This document shows positions 1 to 7,355 of a DNA stretch of 18,949 bases, in pieces. This DNA is from JBGCED01 sp045106055 (GTDB lineage: Bacteria; Pseudomonadota; Alphaproteobacteria; CBDDJK01). The stretch's first letter is position 1. The number at the start of each line of letters is the position of its first letter. Under the pieces are notes generated by a model. The model was not told where the DNA came from, ran no database searches, and saw nothing but the letters and a program-made list of their open reading frames with translations. A program made the position numbers and the translations under genes. Where the stretch lies: contig JBGCED010000120.1 of assembly GCA_045106055.1 (NCBI GenBank), positions 1 through 18,949 on the forward strand, read 5' to 3'.

Positions 1-1
1 C

Positions 2-1018
2 GAAGCGATGCTTGCGGGCAAAGTGGATCTGGTGCTGGATAAATTACAAGATTTACATCATCGCGGCGCAGATCCGCTGGTGATCACCCATGATATGCTG
101 GATATTACCCATTTTCTAACCCGCGCCAAAATGTCCAGCAAGTTGCTTGAAAATCCGACCGTGCCTGAACTTGAAAAACAGCATGCAACGCAATTAATGC
201 CAAAGCTTAGCCTTGCCATGTTAACCCAAATTTGGCAGATGCTGCTGAAAGGCATGGAAGAGATTAAGCAAGCCCCGCAGCCCCTGCAGGCCTTGGAAAT
301 GCTGATGCTGCGCTTAATCCATGCAGCTGATTTGCCGCCGCTTGGCGGGCTGATGAAAAAATTGCATGCGCTTGCAGATAATGGGCAAATGGCAACACAT
401 ACTGCCCCACCCGCGCATAATGCGCCGTCCCAAAATGCGTCGTCCCACAATGCGCCCCCACATAACACACCGAATAGCGCGGGCGGTTTTAATGGCAATC
501 ATAAGACCAATTTGGCGATTGCCAATCCGCAGCAAGCAGATCACGCGCCAGCGCATCAAAATCTTGCTGAAAGCCAGCAAAACCCCGCCGCCTTGCATGA
601 TCATTATAAGCAGCTTGCCGCCCTATTAGAAGAAAATGGCGAGATTGCGCTGTCGAATTTTCTGCTGACCCAGATCATTCCCATTGCCTATAATACAGGA
701 AAATTAAGCTTCAAGCCGATGCTTGATCCTGATCCAAAAACCATCACAAGATTGGTTTCAAAATTGCGCGAGCTTACAGGAAAAGCGTGGCTTGTGCAAA
801 TGGAACGCGAAGCAAATCAAGGGCTTAGCATCGCTGAAACGGCAATGGCGCAGGAAAAATCCGAATTGGCGGAATTTGAACAATTGCCGATGATGCAAGC
901 GATTTATGATGCCATTCCTGGCATTAAGCTGATAAAGGTAAATAGAAAATCATTGCCATTAACCGATTTTATAGATCAAGAATGGGTTGACCCAGATGAT
1001 TTAGAAGCCGAAGATTAA
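2..1018 (+). CDS. dnaX: DNA polymerase III subunit gamma/tau, C-terminal part (5' end outside window)
   Basis: The reading frame is open from the window edge, so the ATP-binding clamp-loader domains lie upstream and only the C-terminal half is present. The visible part starts in the helical oligomerisation domain; the stretch with WQMLLKGMEEI, a proline, and MLMLRLIHAADLP is typical of alphaproteobacterial DnaX. A low-complexity linker rich in His, Asn, Ala and Pro follows (about nucleotides 390-590). A second folded region comes next (from HDHYKQLAALLEENGE to the end), corresponding to the tau-type C-terminal domain that contacts the polymerase alpha subunit in relatives. Role: clamp-loader subunit of the replicative polymerase, in the cytoplasm. 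It ends 23 bp before ybaB, the usual partner gene. I see no ribosomal frameshift site in the visible part. The assignment rests on domain pattern and on the ybaB neighbour. Confidence 0.85.
   Translation, partial: EAMLAGKVDLVLDKLQDLHHRGADPLVITHDMLDITHFLTRAKMSSKLLENPTVPELEKQHATQLMPKLSLAMLTQIWQMLLKGMEEIKQAPQPLQALEMLMLRLIHAADLPPLGGLMKKLHALADNGQMATHTAPPAHNAPSQNASSHNAPPHNTPNSAGGFNGNHKTNLAIANPQQADHAPAHQNLAESQQNPAALHDHYKQLAALLEENGEIALSNFLLTQIIPIAYNTGKLSFKPMLDPDPKTITRLVSKLRELTGKAWLVQMEREANQGLSIAETAMAQEKSELAEFEQLPMMQAIYDAIPGIKLIKVNRKSLPLTDFIDQEWVDPDDLEAED
404..478 (+). repeat. 15-bp tandem repeat in the dnaX linker
   Basis: Direct inspection shows units of 15 bp at 419-433, 434-448 and 449-463, all starting aatgcg, with degenerate flanking units at 404-418 and 464-478. 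They encode a pentapeptide of the form N-A-P/S-P/S-H/Q. Because the period is a multiple of three, unit gain or loss would only lengthen or shorten the flexible linker between the two folded parts of tau. Confidence 0.7.
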
Positions 1019-1041
1019 ACAAAAAAGAGAGGGAGCATCCA

Positions 1042-1344
1042 ATGGATTTTCAAGAAATGATGAAGCAAGCCCAAGCCATGCAGGAAAAAATGCAATCGGT
1101 GCAAGCTGAAATTGCCGACATTAAGGTTGAGGGGCGCGCAGGGGGCGGGCTGGTGACAATATCCATGACGGGAAACACCCAGGTAAAAGCCGTCCATATT
1201 GACCCCAGCCTATTAAAAGCCGATGAAATTGAAATTTTGCAAGATTTAATCATTGCGGCTTTCAATGATGCAAAACAAAAATCAGAAGCCTTGATGCACA
1301 GCCAAACCAGCAAAATTTTAAGCTCGATGGGCATGCCCAAATAG
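1042..1344 (+). CDS. ybaB: YbaB/EbfC-family nucleoid-associated protein
   Basis: A 100-residue protein of the YbaB/EbfC family, small DNA-binding dimers that coat the nucleoid. Family hallmarks seen: the N-terminal helix MDFQEMMKQAQAMQEKMQ, the segment VEGRAGGGLVTISMTGN, and the C-terminal part with LQDLIIAAFNDAKQKS ending in SSMGMP. Length matches the family (about 100-110). The start is supported by a strong ribosome-binding site (gagagggag, 1027-1035) six bases ahead. It follows dnaX by 23 bp and is probably cotranscribed with it. The next gene in most bacteria is recR; here it is a methyltransferase instead. Confidence 0.95.
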   Translation: MDFQEMMKQAQAMQEKMQSVQAEIADIKVEGRAGGGLVTISMTGNTQVKAVHIDPSLLKADEIEILQDLIIAAFNDAKQKSEALMHSQTSKILSSMGMPK

Positions 1345-1373
1345 ATAAAAGTAAAATAAAGGGCGGAATTGAG

Positions 1374-2195
1374 ATGGGTTTAAGCGCGCAAAAACTGGCG
1401 TTTGGGGTTTTTCGCCCAAAGGGGTTGCAGGCATTGATGGTTGCTGCTGCACAAAGTTTTTTAGGTCGCGGTAAAATTAAAAAAGCTTTGTCTTTTTTGT
1501 CAATGCTAAAGCCCAATCAGCCTTTTGATATTGACTATTATGGCATCAAGTTGCGTTTATATCCCCTAGATAACACCATTGAAAATAAAATCTTATTCAG
1601 CAATCGACAGCGCGAACAAATGGAAATAAACGCCATAAAGGCGCACATGAATCCTCAAGGGGTGTTTGTAGATATTGGCGCAAATATTGGTTATTATTCT
1701 TTAATGGCAGCAAAGCTTGGCTACCAAAAAATCATCGCCTTTGAGCCATCACAAATTGTCTTAGAACGCTTTGCAGAAAATATTCGTTTGAATGGCTTTC
1801 AAAACGCCATCACGGTCTATCAATGCTGCGTTGGCGAGATCAAGGGGCGGGCTGATATGGTTATTACCGATCACGATTTGGGGGGCAGTTCCGCAGCAAA
1901 GCCAGATTTAGCAGGAAGCAAGCTGCAAGTTGATCAGGTGGCTTTAAAAGATGTTATGATTGATGAAGATATAGAGCGCATTGATTGCATTAAGATTGAT
2001 GTTGAGGGATTGGAAGATCGTATTTTATTTTCCTATTTTGCGGATTGCTTGAAACAATGTTACCCTAGAATGATCATTATTGAAGATAACAGCACAAAAG
2101 GTTGGCAAAAAAACATTCTTCATTGGTTATTAAAAAACGGCTATCAAACCAAAGCCATTACGCGCAGCAATCATATCCTTTTATACGCAAATTGA
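1374..2195 (+). CDS. FkbM-family SAM-dependent methyltransferase
   Basis: A 273-residue protein with a class I methyltransferase core of FkbM type. The SAM-binding motif I is VDIGANIGYYS (residues 99-109), followed by IAFEPSQIVLERFAENIRLN (acidic residue after strand 2 plus the helix), and later CIKIDVEGLE, the typical FkbM motif. FkbM enzymes usually methylate sugar or polyketide hydroxyls, often on surface glycans or glycolipids; the substrate here cannot be told. The first 90 residues are a less conserved N-terminal extension without an obvious signal peptide. It lies 29 bp after ybaB and 24 bp before sdaA on the same strand, so it may share their transcript, but it looks AT-richer than either (about 38% GC in one sampled line), which suggests later insertion. 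Confidence 0.85.
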   Translation: MGLSAQKLAFGVFRPKGLQALMVAAAQSFLGRGKIKKALSFLSMLKPNQPFDIDYYGIKLRLYPLDNTIENKILFSNRQREQMEINAIKAHMNPQGVFVDIGANIGYYSLMAAKLGYQKIIAFEPSQIVLERFAENIRLNGFQNAITVYQCCVGEIKGRADMVITDHDLGGSSAAKPDLAGSKLQVDQVALKDVMIDEDIERIDCIKIDVEGLEDRILFSYFADCLKQCYPRMIIIEDNSTKGWQKNILHWLLKNGYQTKAITRSNHILLYAN

Positions 2196-2219
2196 ATCTA
2201 TTCTTTAGAAAGCCGCAAT

Positions 2220-3647
2220 ATGTTTTTAAGCATTTTCGAATTGTTCAAGGTGGGAATTGGTCCTTCAAGCTCGCATACAGTCGGACCAATGGTTGCTGCC
2301 CGCCGTTTTTTACGCGCGCTTCAACAGCTTGAAACCTATGATCAGCTGGAATATATTCAAATTTCCCTGCATGGGTCGCTGGCATTTACAGGCAAAGGGC
2401 ATGCGACTGATAAGGCGTTGATGCTTGGTATTTTGGGCGAACAGCCAGATAAGATTGATCCCAATCAAGTGGAGGCAAAAATTGCAAGCTTGCAGCAAAG
2501 CAAAAGGGTTGAATTATCTGATTATCTCAATCAGCCCGCAAGGCTTGCCCCGCGCCACATCCATTTTGACCCAGAAAAAGACATTATTTTTGATTATGAA
2601 CATCATATGCCGCGCCACACCAATGGCATGCGGTTTTTTGCTTATGGCGATCAGGGGCAGCGCCTATATGTTGAGGATTATTATTCGGTTGGCGGCGGTT
2701 TTGTGCAAACGGATGCAGAAATGCAGGAACAGGATAATTTTTCCCCCGCCCATCCCTTGCTGAATAAAGTTCCGTTTGATTTTGCCTCTGCGGCGCAAAT
2801 GCTGGAAATGGGCAAGCAATCGGGGCTTAGCATCGCCCAGATGAAAACCGAAAATGAGACAACGCGTATTGATGAAAAAGCCTTGAATGCAGGGATTGAC
2901 CGCATCATTGATGTCATGGCGCAATCGATTGAGCGCGGGCTTAATAAGCAGGGCATCTTGCCTGGCGGGCTTAATGTAAAGCGGCGCGCTTATCATATTA
3001 ATCAAGAAATTGAAAAGCGCAAGCATGCCAATTTGGTCTATCCACATGATGTGATGGATCATATCTCGCTTTATGCGCTGGCGGTAAATGAAGAAAATGC
3101 AGCGGGCGGGCAAATTGTTACCGCGCCAACCAATGGCGCTGCGGGCATTATTCCTGCGGTTTTAACCTATTATCGGCGTTTCTGCCCCCAAGATTTAGAA
3201 TGGGATCGCCCAAAATCACGCGAATTTTTGCTGACCGCTGCGGCGATTGGCGGGTTAATCAAGCATAATGCTTCTATTTCAGGGGCTGAGGTTGGCTGCC
3301 AAGGAGAGGTTGGATCGGCATCCTCCATGGCAGCAGCAGGGCTTGCAGCTGCACTTGGCGGCACAAATTATCAAATTGAAAATGCCGCAGAAATTGCGCT
3401 GGAACATCATTTGGGCATGACCTGCGATCCAATTGGCGGGCTGGTGCAAATTCCATGTATTGAAAGAAATGCGATGGGGGCGATTAAGGCGGTAAATGCG
3501 GCATCCCTAGCGTTAAAGGGGGACGGCACCCATTTTGTATCGCTTGATTCGGCGATCCTGACCATGAAGGAAACCGGCCGCGATATGTTAAGCAAATATA
3601 AGGAAACCAGCCAAGGCGGGCTTGCCGTCAATGGCGTCGCCTGTTAA
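2220..3647 (+). CDS. sdaA: L-serine ammonia-lyase, single-chain [4Fe-4S] type
   Basis: A 475-residue protein that deaminates L-serine to pyruvate and ammonia (EC 4.3.1.17) using a [4Fe-4S] cluster. The N-terminus MFLSIFELFKVGIGPSSSHT matches the family start closely and fixes the initiation codon. The catalytic domain contains ENAAGGQIVTAPTNGAAGI, GAEVGCQGEVGSASSMAAAG and MTCDPIGGLVQIPCIERNAMG. Candidate cluster ligands are Cys360, Cys402 and Cys413. The protein ends in Cys475, matching the C-terminal tail cysteine that occupies the cluster's fourth site in the Legionella enzyme; the 42/11/62 spacing agrees with what I recall of that protein. It is slightly longer than E. coli SdaA (454). The stop codon touches the left copy of the inverted repeat that bounds the restriction-modification genes. 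Confidence 0.95.
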   Translation: MFLSIFELFKVGIGPSSSHTVGPMVAARRFLRALQQLETYDQLEYIQISLHGSLAFTGKGHATDKALMLGILGEQPDKIDPNQVEAKIASLQQSKRVELSDYLNQPARLAPRHIHFDPEKDIIFDYEHHMPRHTNGMRFFAYGDQGQRLYVEDYYSVGGGFVQTDAEMQEQDNFSPAHPLLNKVPFDFASAAQMLEMGKQSGLSIAQMKTENETTRIDEKALNAGIDRIIDVMAQSIERGLNKQGILPGGLNVKRRAYHINQEIEKRKHANLVYPHDVMDHISLYALAVNEENAAGGQIVTAPTNGAAGIIPAVLTYYRRFCPQDLEWDRPKSREFLLTAAAIGGLIKHNASISGAEVGCQGEVGSASSMAAAGLAAALGGTNYQIENAAEIALEHHLGMTCDPIGGLVQIPCIERNAMGAIKAVNAASLALKGDGTHFVSLDSAILTMKETGRDMLSKYKETSQGGLAVNGVAC

Positions 3648-3673
3648 AGCTATTTAGGAAAGCCTCATATAAT
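3644..3673 (+). promoter_or_regulatory. Candidate promoter of the restriction-modification genes
   Basis: A perfect -10 hexamer TATAAT sits at 3668-3673, with a poor -35 (TTAAAG, 3644-3649; three of six consensus bases) 18 bp upstream. The spacer contains the left inverted repeat. No clear ribosome-binding site precedes the endonuclease ATG at 3713, so translation of that gene is probably weak. This is inference from consensus matching. Confidence 0.4.
3647..3660 (+). repeat. 14-bp inverted repeat, left copy (restriction-modification cassette boundary)
   Basis: The 14 bases aagctatttaggaa start in the sdaA stop codon. Their exact reverse complement occurs at 5565-5578, overlapping the stop codon of the methyltransferase. 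The match is perfect over 14 bp and fails on both sides. It encloses both restriction-modification genes and nothing else. Confidence 0.8.
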
Positions 3674-3712
3674 TTCACAAGCAAAATTATTTTCAAACTC
3701 AAAAATAAAATC

Positions 3713-4564
3713 ATGAACTCTCTGCTTAAATATATCCCATTATTCGTTGAAAAAGACCATCTATATGATGCCTTTGAAGCCATTAAGACTGCGAATAATA
3801 GGGTTAATGCCACTGGTGACTTGCTAGAAGAGTTTGTTAAATCAGTTATTTCAGGCTGTAATCCACAAGAGGATGAAGTTACAAAAATTGAGAAATGTTC
3901 AAAAATATTTTCATATTTAGGAAATGCAAACAATATCCCTGATGCCATTTTAAAGGATGGCGATGCAATAGAGATTAAGAAAGTGCAATCCTTGAATAGC
4001 GATTTGGCATTAAATAGTTCATATCCAAAAGACATGTTGCGCCATGATGATACGAGGATAAAAAATGAGGTCAAGCAGCTTGAAAATGGTGCTTGGCGGG
4101 AGAAAAACCTATATTATATCGTTGGTTATATCTCAAAAAAAACCAATCAATTAATCTCTTTGCTGGTCTTGGATGGTGCGTTATATGCAGCAAGAGGTGA
4201 AACATATCAAGGCTTAGCGAATTCAATATCAAGCACCCTTAACCGTTCATCAGACATTCAATGGGAAGTCACAAATGAGCTTGCAAAAATAAAACGCGTT
4301 GACCCACTTGATCGCACGGATTTGCGCATTCGTGGAATGTGGCACATTAAAAGCCCATTCAAAGTTTTTGGCGAATATTTGGATGCCGATCATAACCTTA
4401 GCAGCTTTTATACGCTTGTATCCAAAAATAAATATGAATCCATTTGTGAAGAGGATAGAAAAGCCATAGAAAATCATCCATTATTAACGGTAACCCCAAT
4501 AAAATTACAAAATCCAAATAATGGCGCGAATTTAATTGAAGCCATATTAGTGAGAAAAAAATGA
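3713..4564 (+). CDS. Type II restriction endonuclease, NgoPII family (predicted GGCC specificity)
   Basis: A 283-residue protein close in sequence to R.NgoPII as I remember it: the blocks IFSYLGNANNIPDAIL, GDAIEIKKVQSLNSDLALNS and DLRIRGMWHIKSPFKVF are characteristic. The PD-(D/E)xK nuclease motif is visible as Pro76-Asp77, nine residues, then Glu87-Ile-Lys89, with Glu40 as a possible extra metal ligand. R.NgoPII cuts GGCC, and the partner methyltransferase is of the M.HaeIII type (also GGCC), so the two predictions agree. Its stop codon overlaps the methyltransferase start by 4 bp (ATGA), implying translational coupling. Base composition is visibly AT-richer than neighbouring genes (about 38% GC in a sampled line against 47% in sdaA), consistent with horizontal acquisition. 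The frame is intact and no controller gene is seen. Confidence 0.9.
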   Translation: MNSLLKYIPLFVEKDHLYDAFEAIKTANNRVNATGDLLEEFVKSVISGCNPQEDEVTKIEKCSKIFSYLGNANNIPDAILKDGDAIEIKKVQSLNSDLALNSSYPKDMLRHDDTRIKNEVKQLENGAWREKNLYYIVGYISKKTNQLISLLVLDGALYAARGETYQGLANSISSTLNRSSDIQWEVTNELAKIKRVDPLDRTDLRIRGMWHIKSPFKVFGEYLDADHNLSSFYTLVSKNKYESICEEDRKAIENHPLLTVTPIKLQNPNNGANLIEAILVRKK

Positions 4565-5571
4565 AAATAATATCACTTTTTACGGGGTGTGGCGGTTTGG
4601 ATTTAGGCTTTAAAAAGGCTGGGTTTGATACGATCTGGATGAATGAATATGACAAAACCATTTGGAATACGATTAGACATAATTTTCCTAGCAGTGTCTT
4701 AGACACAAGAAGCATTTCTGATATTGATGCAAATGATGTCCCAAATGATGTTGTGGGAATTATTGGTGGCCCGCCGTGCCAAAGTTGGAGCGAAGCTGGC
4801 GCAGGCAGAGGAATAAATGATAAGAGAGGTCAACTTTTTTTTGATTTCATTAGAATGTTGGATGCCAAAAAGCCTGAATTCTTTTTTGCTGAAAATGTTT
4901 CGGGAATGTTGCATAAAAAACATCAAACAGCTTTTTCAAATATTAAATCCTTACTTGCCAATGTTGGTTATACGATCAATCAGTATTTGGTCAATGCCTC
5001 AGATTACGGTGTTCCGCAAGACCGTAAGCGAGTTCTTTTGATCGGGTTTCGAGATGATTTAGAGATAAATTTTTCCAAACAAGAACCGATCAATTTAAGC
5101 GCTAAAAAAACATTGAAAGATGCAATTTGGGATTTAAAAGACACAGCGCAACCAGCTTTAAGTAAAAATCGGGCAAATCCAAATTTAAAAATCCCCAATC
5201 ATGAATTTATGACGGGTGCTTTTTCTACCATTTATATGTCAAGAAACAGAGTTAGATCATGGGATGAACCATCTTTTACAATTCAAGCTGGGGGCCGACA
5301 TGCCCCAATTCATCCACAAGCACCAAAAATGGCATTTGTTGAAACAAATAAACGCATTTTTGTGCCTGGAAAAGAGAATTTATACAGAAGAATGTCAGTA
5401 AGAGAGTGCGCAAGGGTGCAATGCTTCCCTGATCAACATGTCTTGATCTATGATAATATTGCCGATGGATATAAGATGATTGGCAATGCTGTGCCTGTTG
5501 ACCTTGCTTATTCTTTGGCTTTAGACATCAAAAATGTTCTTGCAAATACTGCCGTTAAAAAAGCTTCCTAA
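4561..5571 (+). CDS. DNA (cytosine-5)-methyltransferase, HaeIII/NgoPII type (predicted GGCC)
   Basis: A 336-residue m5C methyltransferase with all main motifs in order: motif I FTGCGGLDLGF (residues 7-17, SAM binding), motif IV GGPPCQSWSEAG with catalytic Cys73, motif VI ENV (111-113), motif VIII QDRKRV (153-158), the target-recognition region, motif IX RECARVQCFPD and motif X GNAVPV. Long blocks such as ISLFTGCGGLDLGF, YSTI-like FSTIYMSRNRVRSWDEP and LYRRMSVRECARVQ resemble M.HaeIII, and length is similar (about 330), so the expected product is methylated GGCC, protecting host DNA from the upstream nuclease. Its start lies inside the end of the nuclease gene. Its stop codon lies inside the right copy of the inverted repeat. 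It converges on slt with a 32-bp gap. Confidence 0.93.
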   Translation: MKIISLFTGCGGLDLGFKKAGFDTIWMNEYDKTIWNTIRHNFPSSVLDTRSISDIDANDVPNDVVGIIGGPPCQSWSEAGAGRGINDKRGQLFFDFIRMLDAKKPEFFFAENVSGMLHKKHQTAFSNIKSLLANVGYTINQYLVNASDYGVPQDRKRVLLIGFRDDLEINFSKQEPINLSAKKTLKDAIWDLKDTAQPALSKNRANPNLKIPNHEFMTGAFSTIYMSRNRVRSWDEPSFTIQAGGRHAPIHPQAPKMAFVETNKRIFVPGKENLYRRMSVRECARVQCFPDQHVLIYDNIADGYKMIGNAVPVDLAYSLALDIKNVLANTAVKKAS

Positions 5572-5578
5572 ATAGCTT
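5565..5578 (-). repeat. 14-bp inverted repeat, right copy
   Basis: Exact reverse complement of 3647-3660. It covers the last codons and stop of the methyltransferase. With the left copy it delimits a 1.93-kb unit holding only the two restriction-modification genes. Confidence 0.8.
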
Positions 5579-5603
5579 ATTTCATCTTTAAAACAATTCG
5601 ACT

Positions 5604-7355
5604 CTAAAGCCTGTCAATTTTGATGGTGCGGGGTTCTAGGTCGGTGTAGATTGGCCAGGAACCTTGCAGCAAATTTTCCATGGACGGGGCGGATTGACCC
5701 AGCCGATAGCGGTAAATCCATAAATTGGCGAGTATTTTTTCAACATAATTACGGGTTTCCAGCGATGGCAGCGTTTCAATGAATAATAAGGGATCGCCAT
5801 GATATTCAAATTGCGCGCGCCAGCGTTCTAAATTGCCAGGGCCTGCATTATAGCCAACGCACATATAAAATAAATTGCCTTGAATCTTAGCATTTTCCAT
5901 CAAATACATCAGATAATTTTGACCCAGCGCAAGGTTAAGTGCGGGCTGGGTTAAGGATTTTGGATCATAGGGAAAATCGCTAATGCGGCTGATATAGCGC
6001 GCAGTTGCGGGCATAAGCTGCATTAATCCCAGCGCACCGCTGCGGCTTTTTGCTTGTGGATTAAAGCGCGATTCTTGGCGCATAAAGGCAAATAACAAGG
6101 CGCGATCAATCTTGTGACCATTCAAGGACTGCCAGCTGGGCAATGGATAATTTGCGCGATCTGGCACAGCTTGACGGCGATAATAAAATTGCATCCCGAT
6201 TTGATGTGCTAAATGGGCATAGCCAAGCTGATCAATCACGGGCAGCGCCGCTGCAAGCGCGTTTGACGATAATTTATTCAATTTTCCCTTCCATTCCGCA
6301 TAAGCCATATCATCCATGCCCGCAGCATAAAGGGCAAGCGCGCGCCTTAAAAAGCCAATATTTTGAGTTGGATTTAGGGTATCAAGCGCAGGATTTACCG
6401 TGATTTGCCAGTCAAAGACGGGGCTTCGCCCGCCCGCACGCAAAGCAAGCAAGCCATAAAAGCTGCGACTGGTCGCTGGCACTTGATCAAGGTTCAAACG
6501 CACGCGCTGCGGCTGTTTGGCGCGCAGCCAAGCCCGCGATGCCCAAAAGGCGGCAGCATCACGGCGTTCATTATGATATTCGGTCATTGCCATTTCTTCA
6601 AATAAACGCCCCGCAAGCGCATAATCTGCCATGCGCCACGCAGCAAGCCCCGCCCACCAACGCGCATTATTGATGGTTTTATCATGGATTGCTGCTTTTT
6701 CTGCCATTGACACGGCAAGCGCATTCTTGTGATAGCGATAATAGCCACGGGCAATATAGCCATAAAGATCGGCAAGCGCAGATTTAGAGAATAATTTACG
6801 AATATTCGCAGATTCCAAACGCTTTAGGCTGCGGGTTACATAGCCCGCTTGAATTTGGCGCAGCAAATAACGCCGTTCCTTGCTTGCTTTATTGCTATAG
6901 CGAATCGGCGTTGGTTTTGCCCGTGTTTCAAGGCTTGCCATATCGCTTTTGCGCTGTGGGTCAAAGCGATATTGGGCAGGAAATGGCGCAGCAAAGGGTT
7001 TTGATGGGGCTTGTGCATTGCTGGGCTTTCGGCGCATTGCCAGCTTGTAAATGCGATCCGCGCCTTGATGATCGGCATAGCGCGCCAGCCAATCATAAAG
7101 CTCTTGATAGCTGGAACGATATAGGGTTGGATGCATATAGCGCTGAAACAGCACATAGCCCATTAAGGCATCATCTTGTAATGTTGCAATTTCCAGATCG
7201 GCTTCATCCCATGCCCCGATCTCTTGCAAGGCAAAAATGCTGCGATAGCGATTTGTGTCTTGCGTAACGGCTTGCGCTTGCACCATTTGCATAAGATTTG
7301 CAAGCAATGCAGCCAAGATTATCACATAAAATAAGGGATTTTTAATTACAGTCAT
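5604..7355 (-). CDS. slt: Soluble lytic murein transglycosylase (Slt70-like)
   Basis: A 583-residue periplasmic enzyme that cleaves the glycan MurNAc-GlcNAc bond in peptidoglycan, leaving 1,6-anhydro ends. A signal peptide is visible (hydrophobic residues 8-24, possible cleavage after AQA near residue 29). Residues from about 30 to 405 form an alpha-helical superhelical region as in Slt70. The C-terminal lysozyme-like domain carries the catalytic Glu428 in MRQESRFNP, then GALGLMQLMPATA (441-453) and CVGYNAGPGNLERW, ending with ETRNYVEKILANLWIY. All match family 1A. The ATG lies inside the last codons of the penicillin-binding protein gene (14-bp overlap), so the two are translated together from one mRNA. 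The Slt domain order looks complete. Confidence 0.93.
   Translation of the reverse strand: MTVIKNPLFYVIILAALLANLMQMVQAQAVTQDTNRYRSIFALQEIGAWDEADLEIATLQDDALMGYVLFQRYMHPTLYRSSYQELYDWLARYADHQGADRIYKLAMRRKPSNAQAPSKPFAAPFPAQYRFDPQRKSDMASLETRAKPTPIRYSNKASKERRYLLRQIQAGYVTRSLKRLESANIRKLFSKSALADLYGYIARGYYRYHKNALAVSMAEKAAIHDKTINNARWWAGLAAWRMADYALAGRLFEEMAMTEYHNERRDAAAFWASRAWLRAKQPQRVRLNLDQVPATSRSFYGLLALRAGGRSPVFDWQITVNPALDTLNPTQNIGFLRRALALYAAGMDDMAYAEWKGKLNKLSSNALAAALPVIDQLGYAHLAHQIGMQFYYRRQAVPDRANYPLPSWQSLNGHKIDRALLFAFMRQESRFNPQAKSRSGALGLMQLMPATARYISRISDFPYDPKSLTQPALNLALGQNYLMYLMENAKIQGNLFYMCVGYNAGPGNLERWRAQFEYHGDPLLFIETLPSLETRNYVEKILANLWIYRYRLGQSAPSMENLLQGSWPIYTDLEPRTIKIDRL

Noticed and set aside
2664..3113. 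149-codon minus-strand ORF inside sdaA
   Set aside because: Antisense shadow of a highly conserved enzyme.
3628..4074. 148-codon minus-strand ORF opposite the endonuclease gene
   Set aside because: It lies entirely antisense to the start of a gene with a recognisable catalytic motif and has no ribosome-binding site or recognisable domain.
3647..5578. Classifying the restriction-modification unit as an insertion sequence
   Set aside because: There is no transposase or recombinase and I see no flanking target duplication; the inverted repeat alone is not enough.
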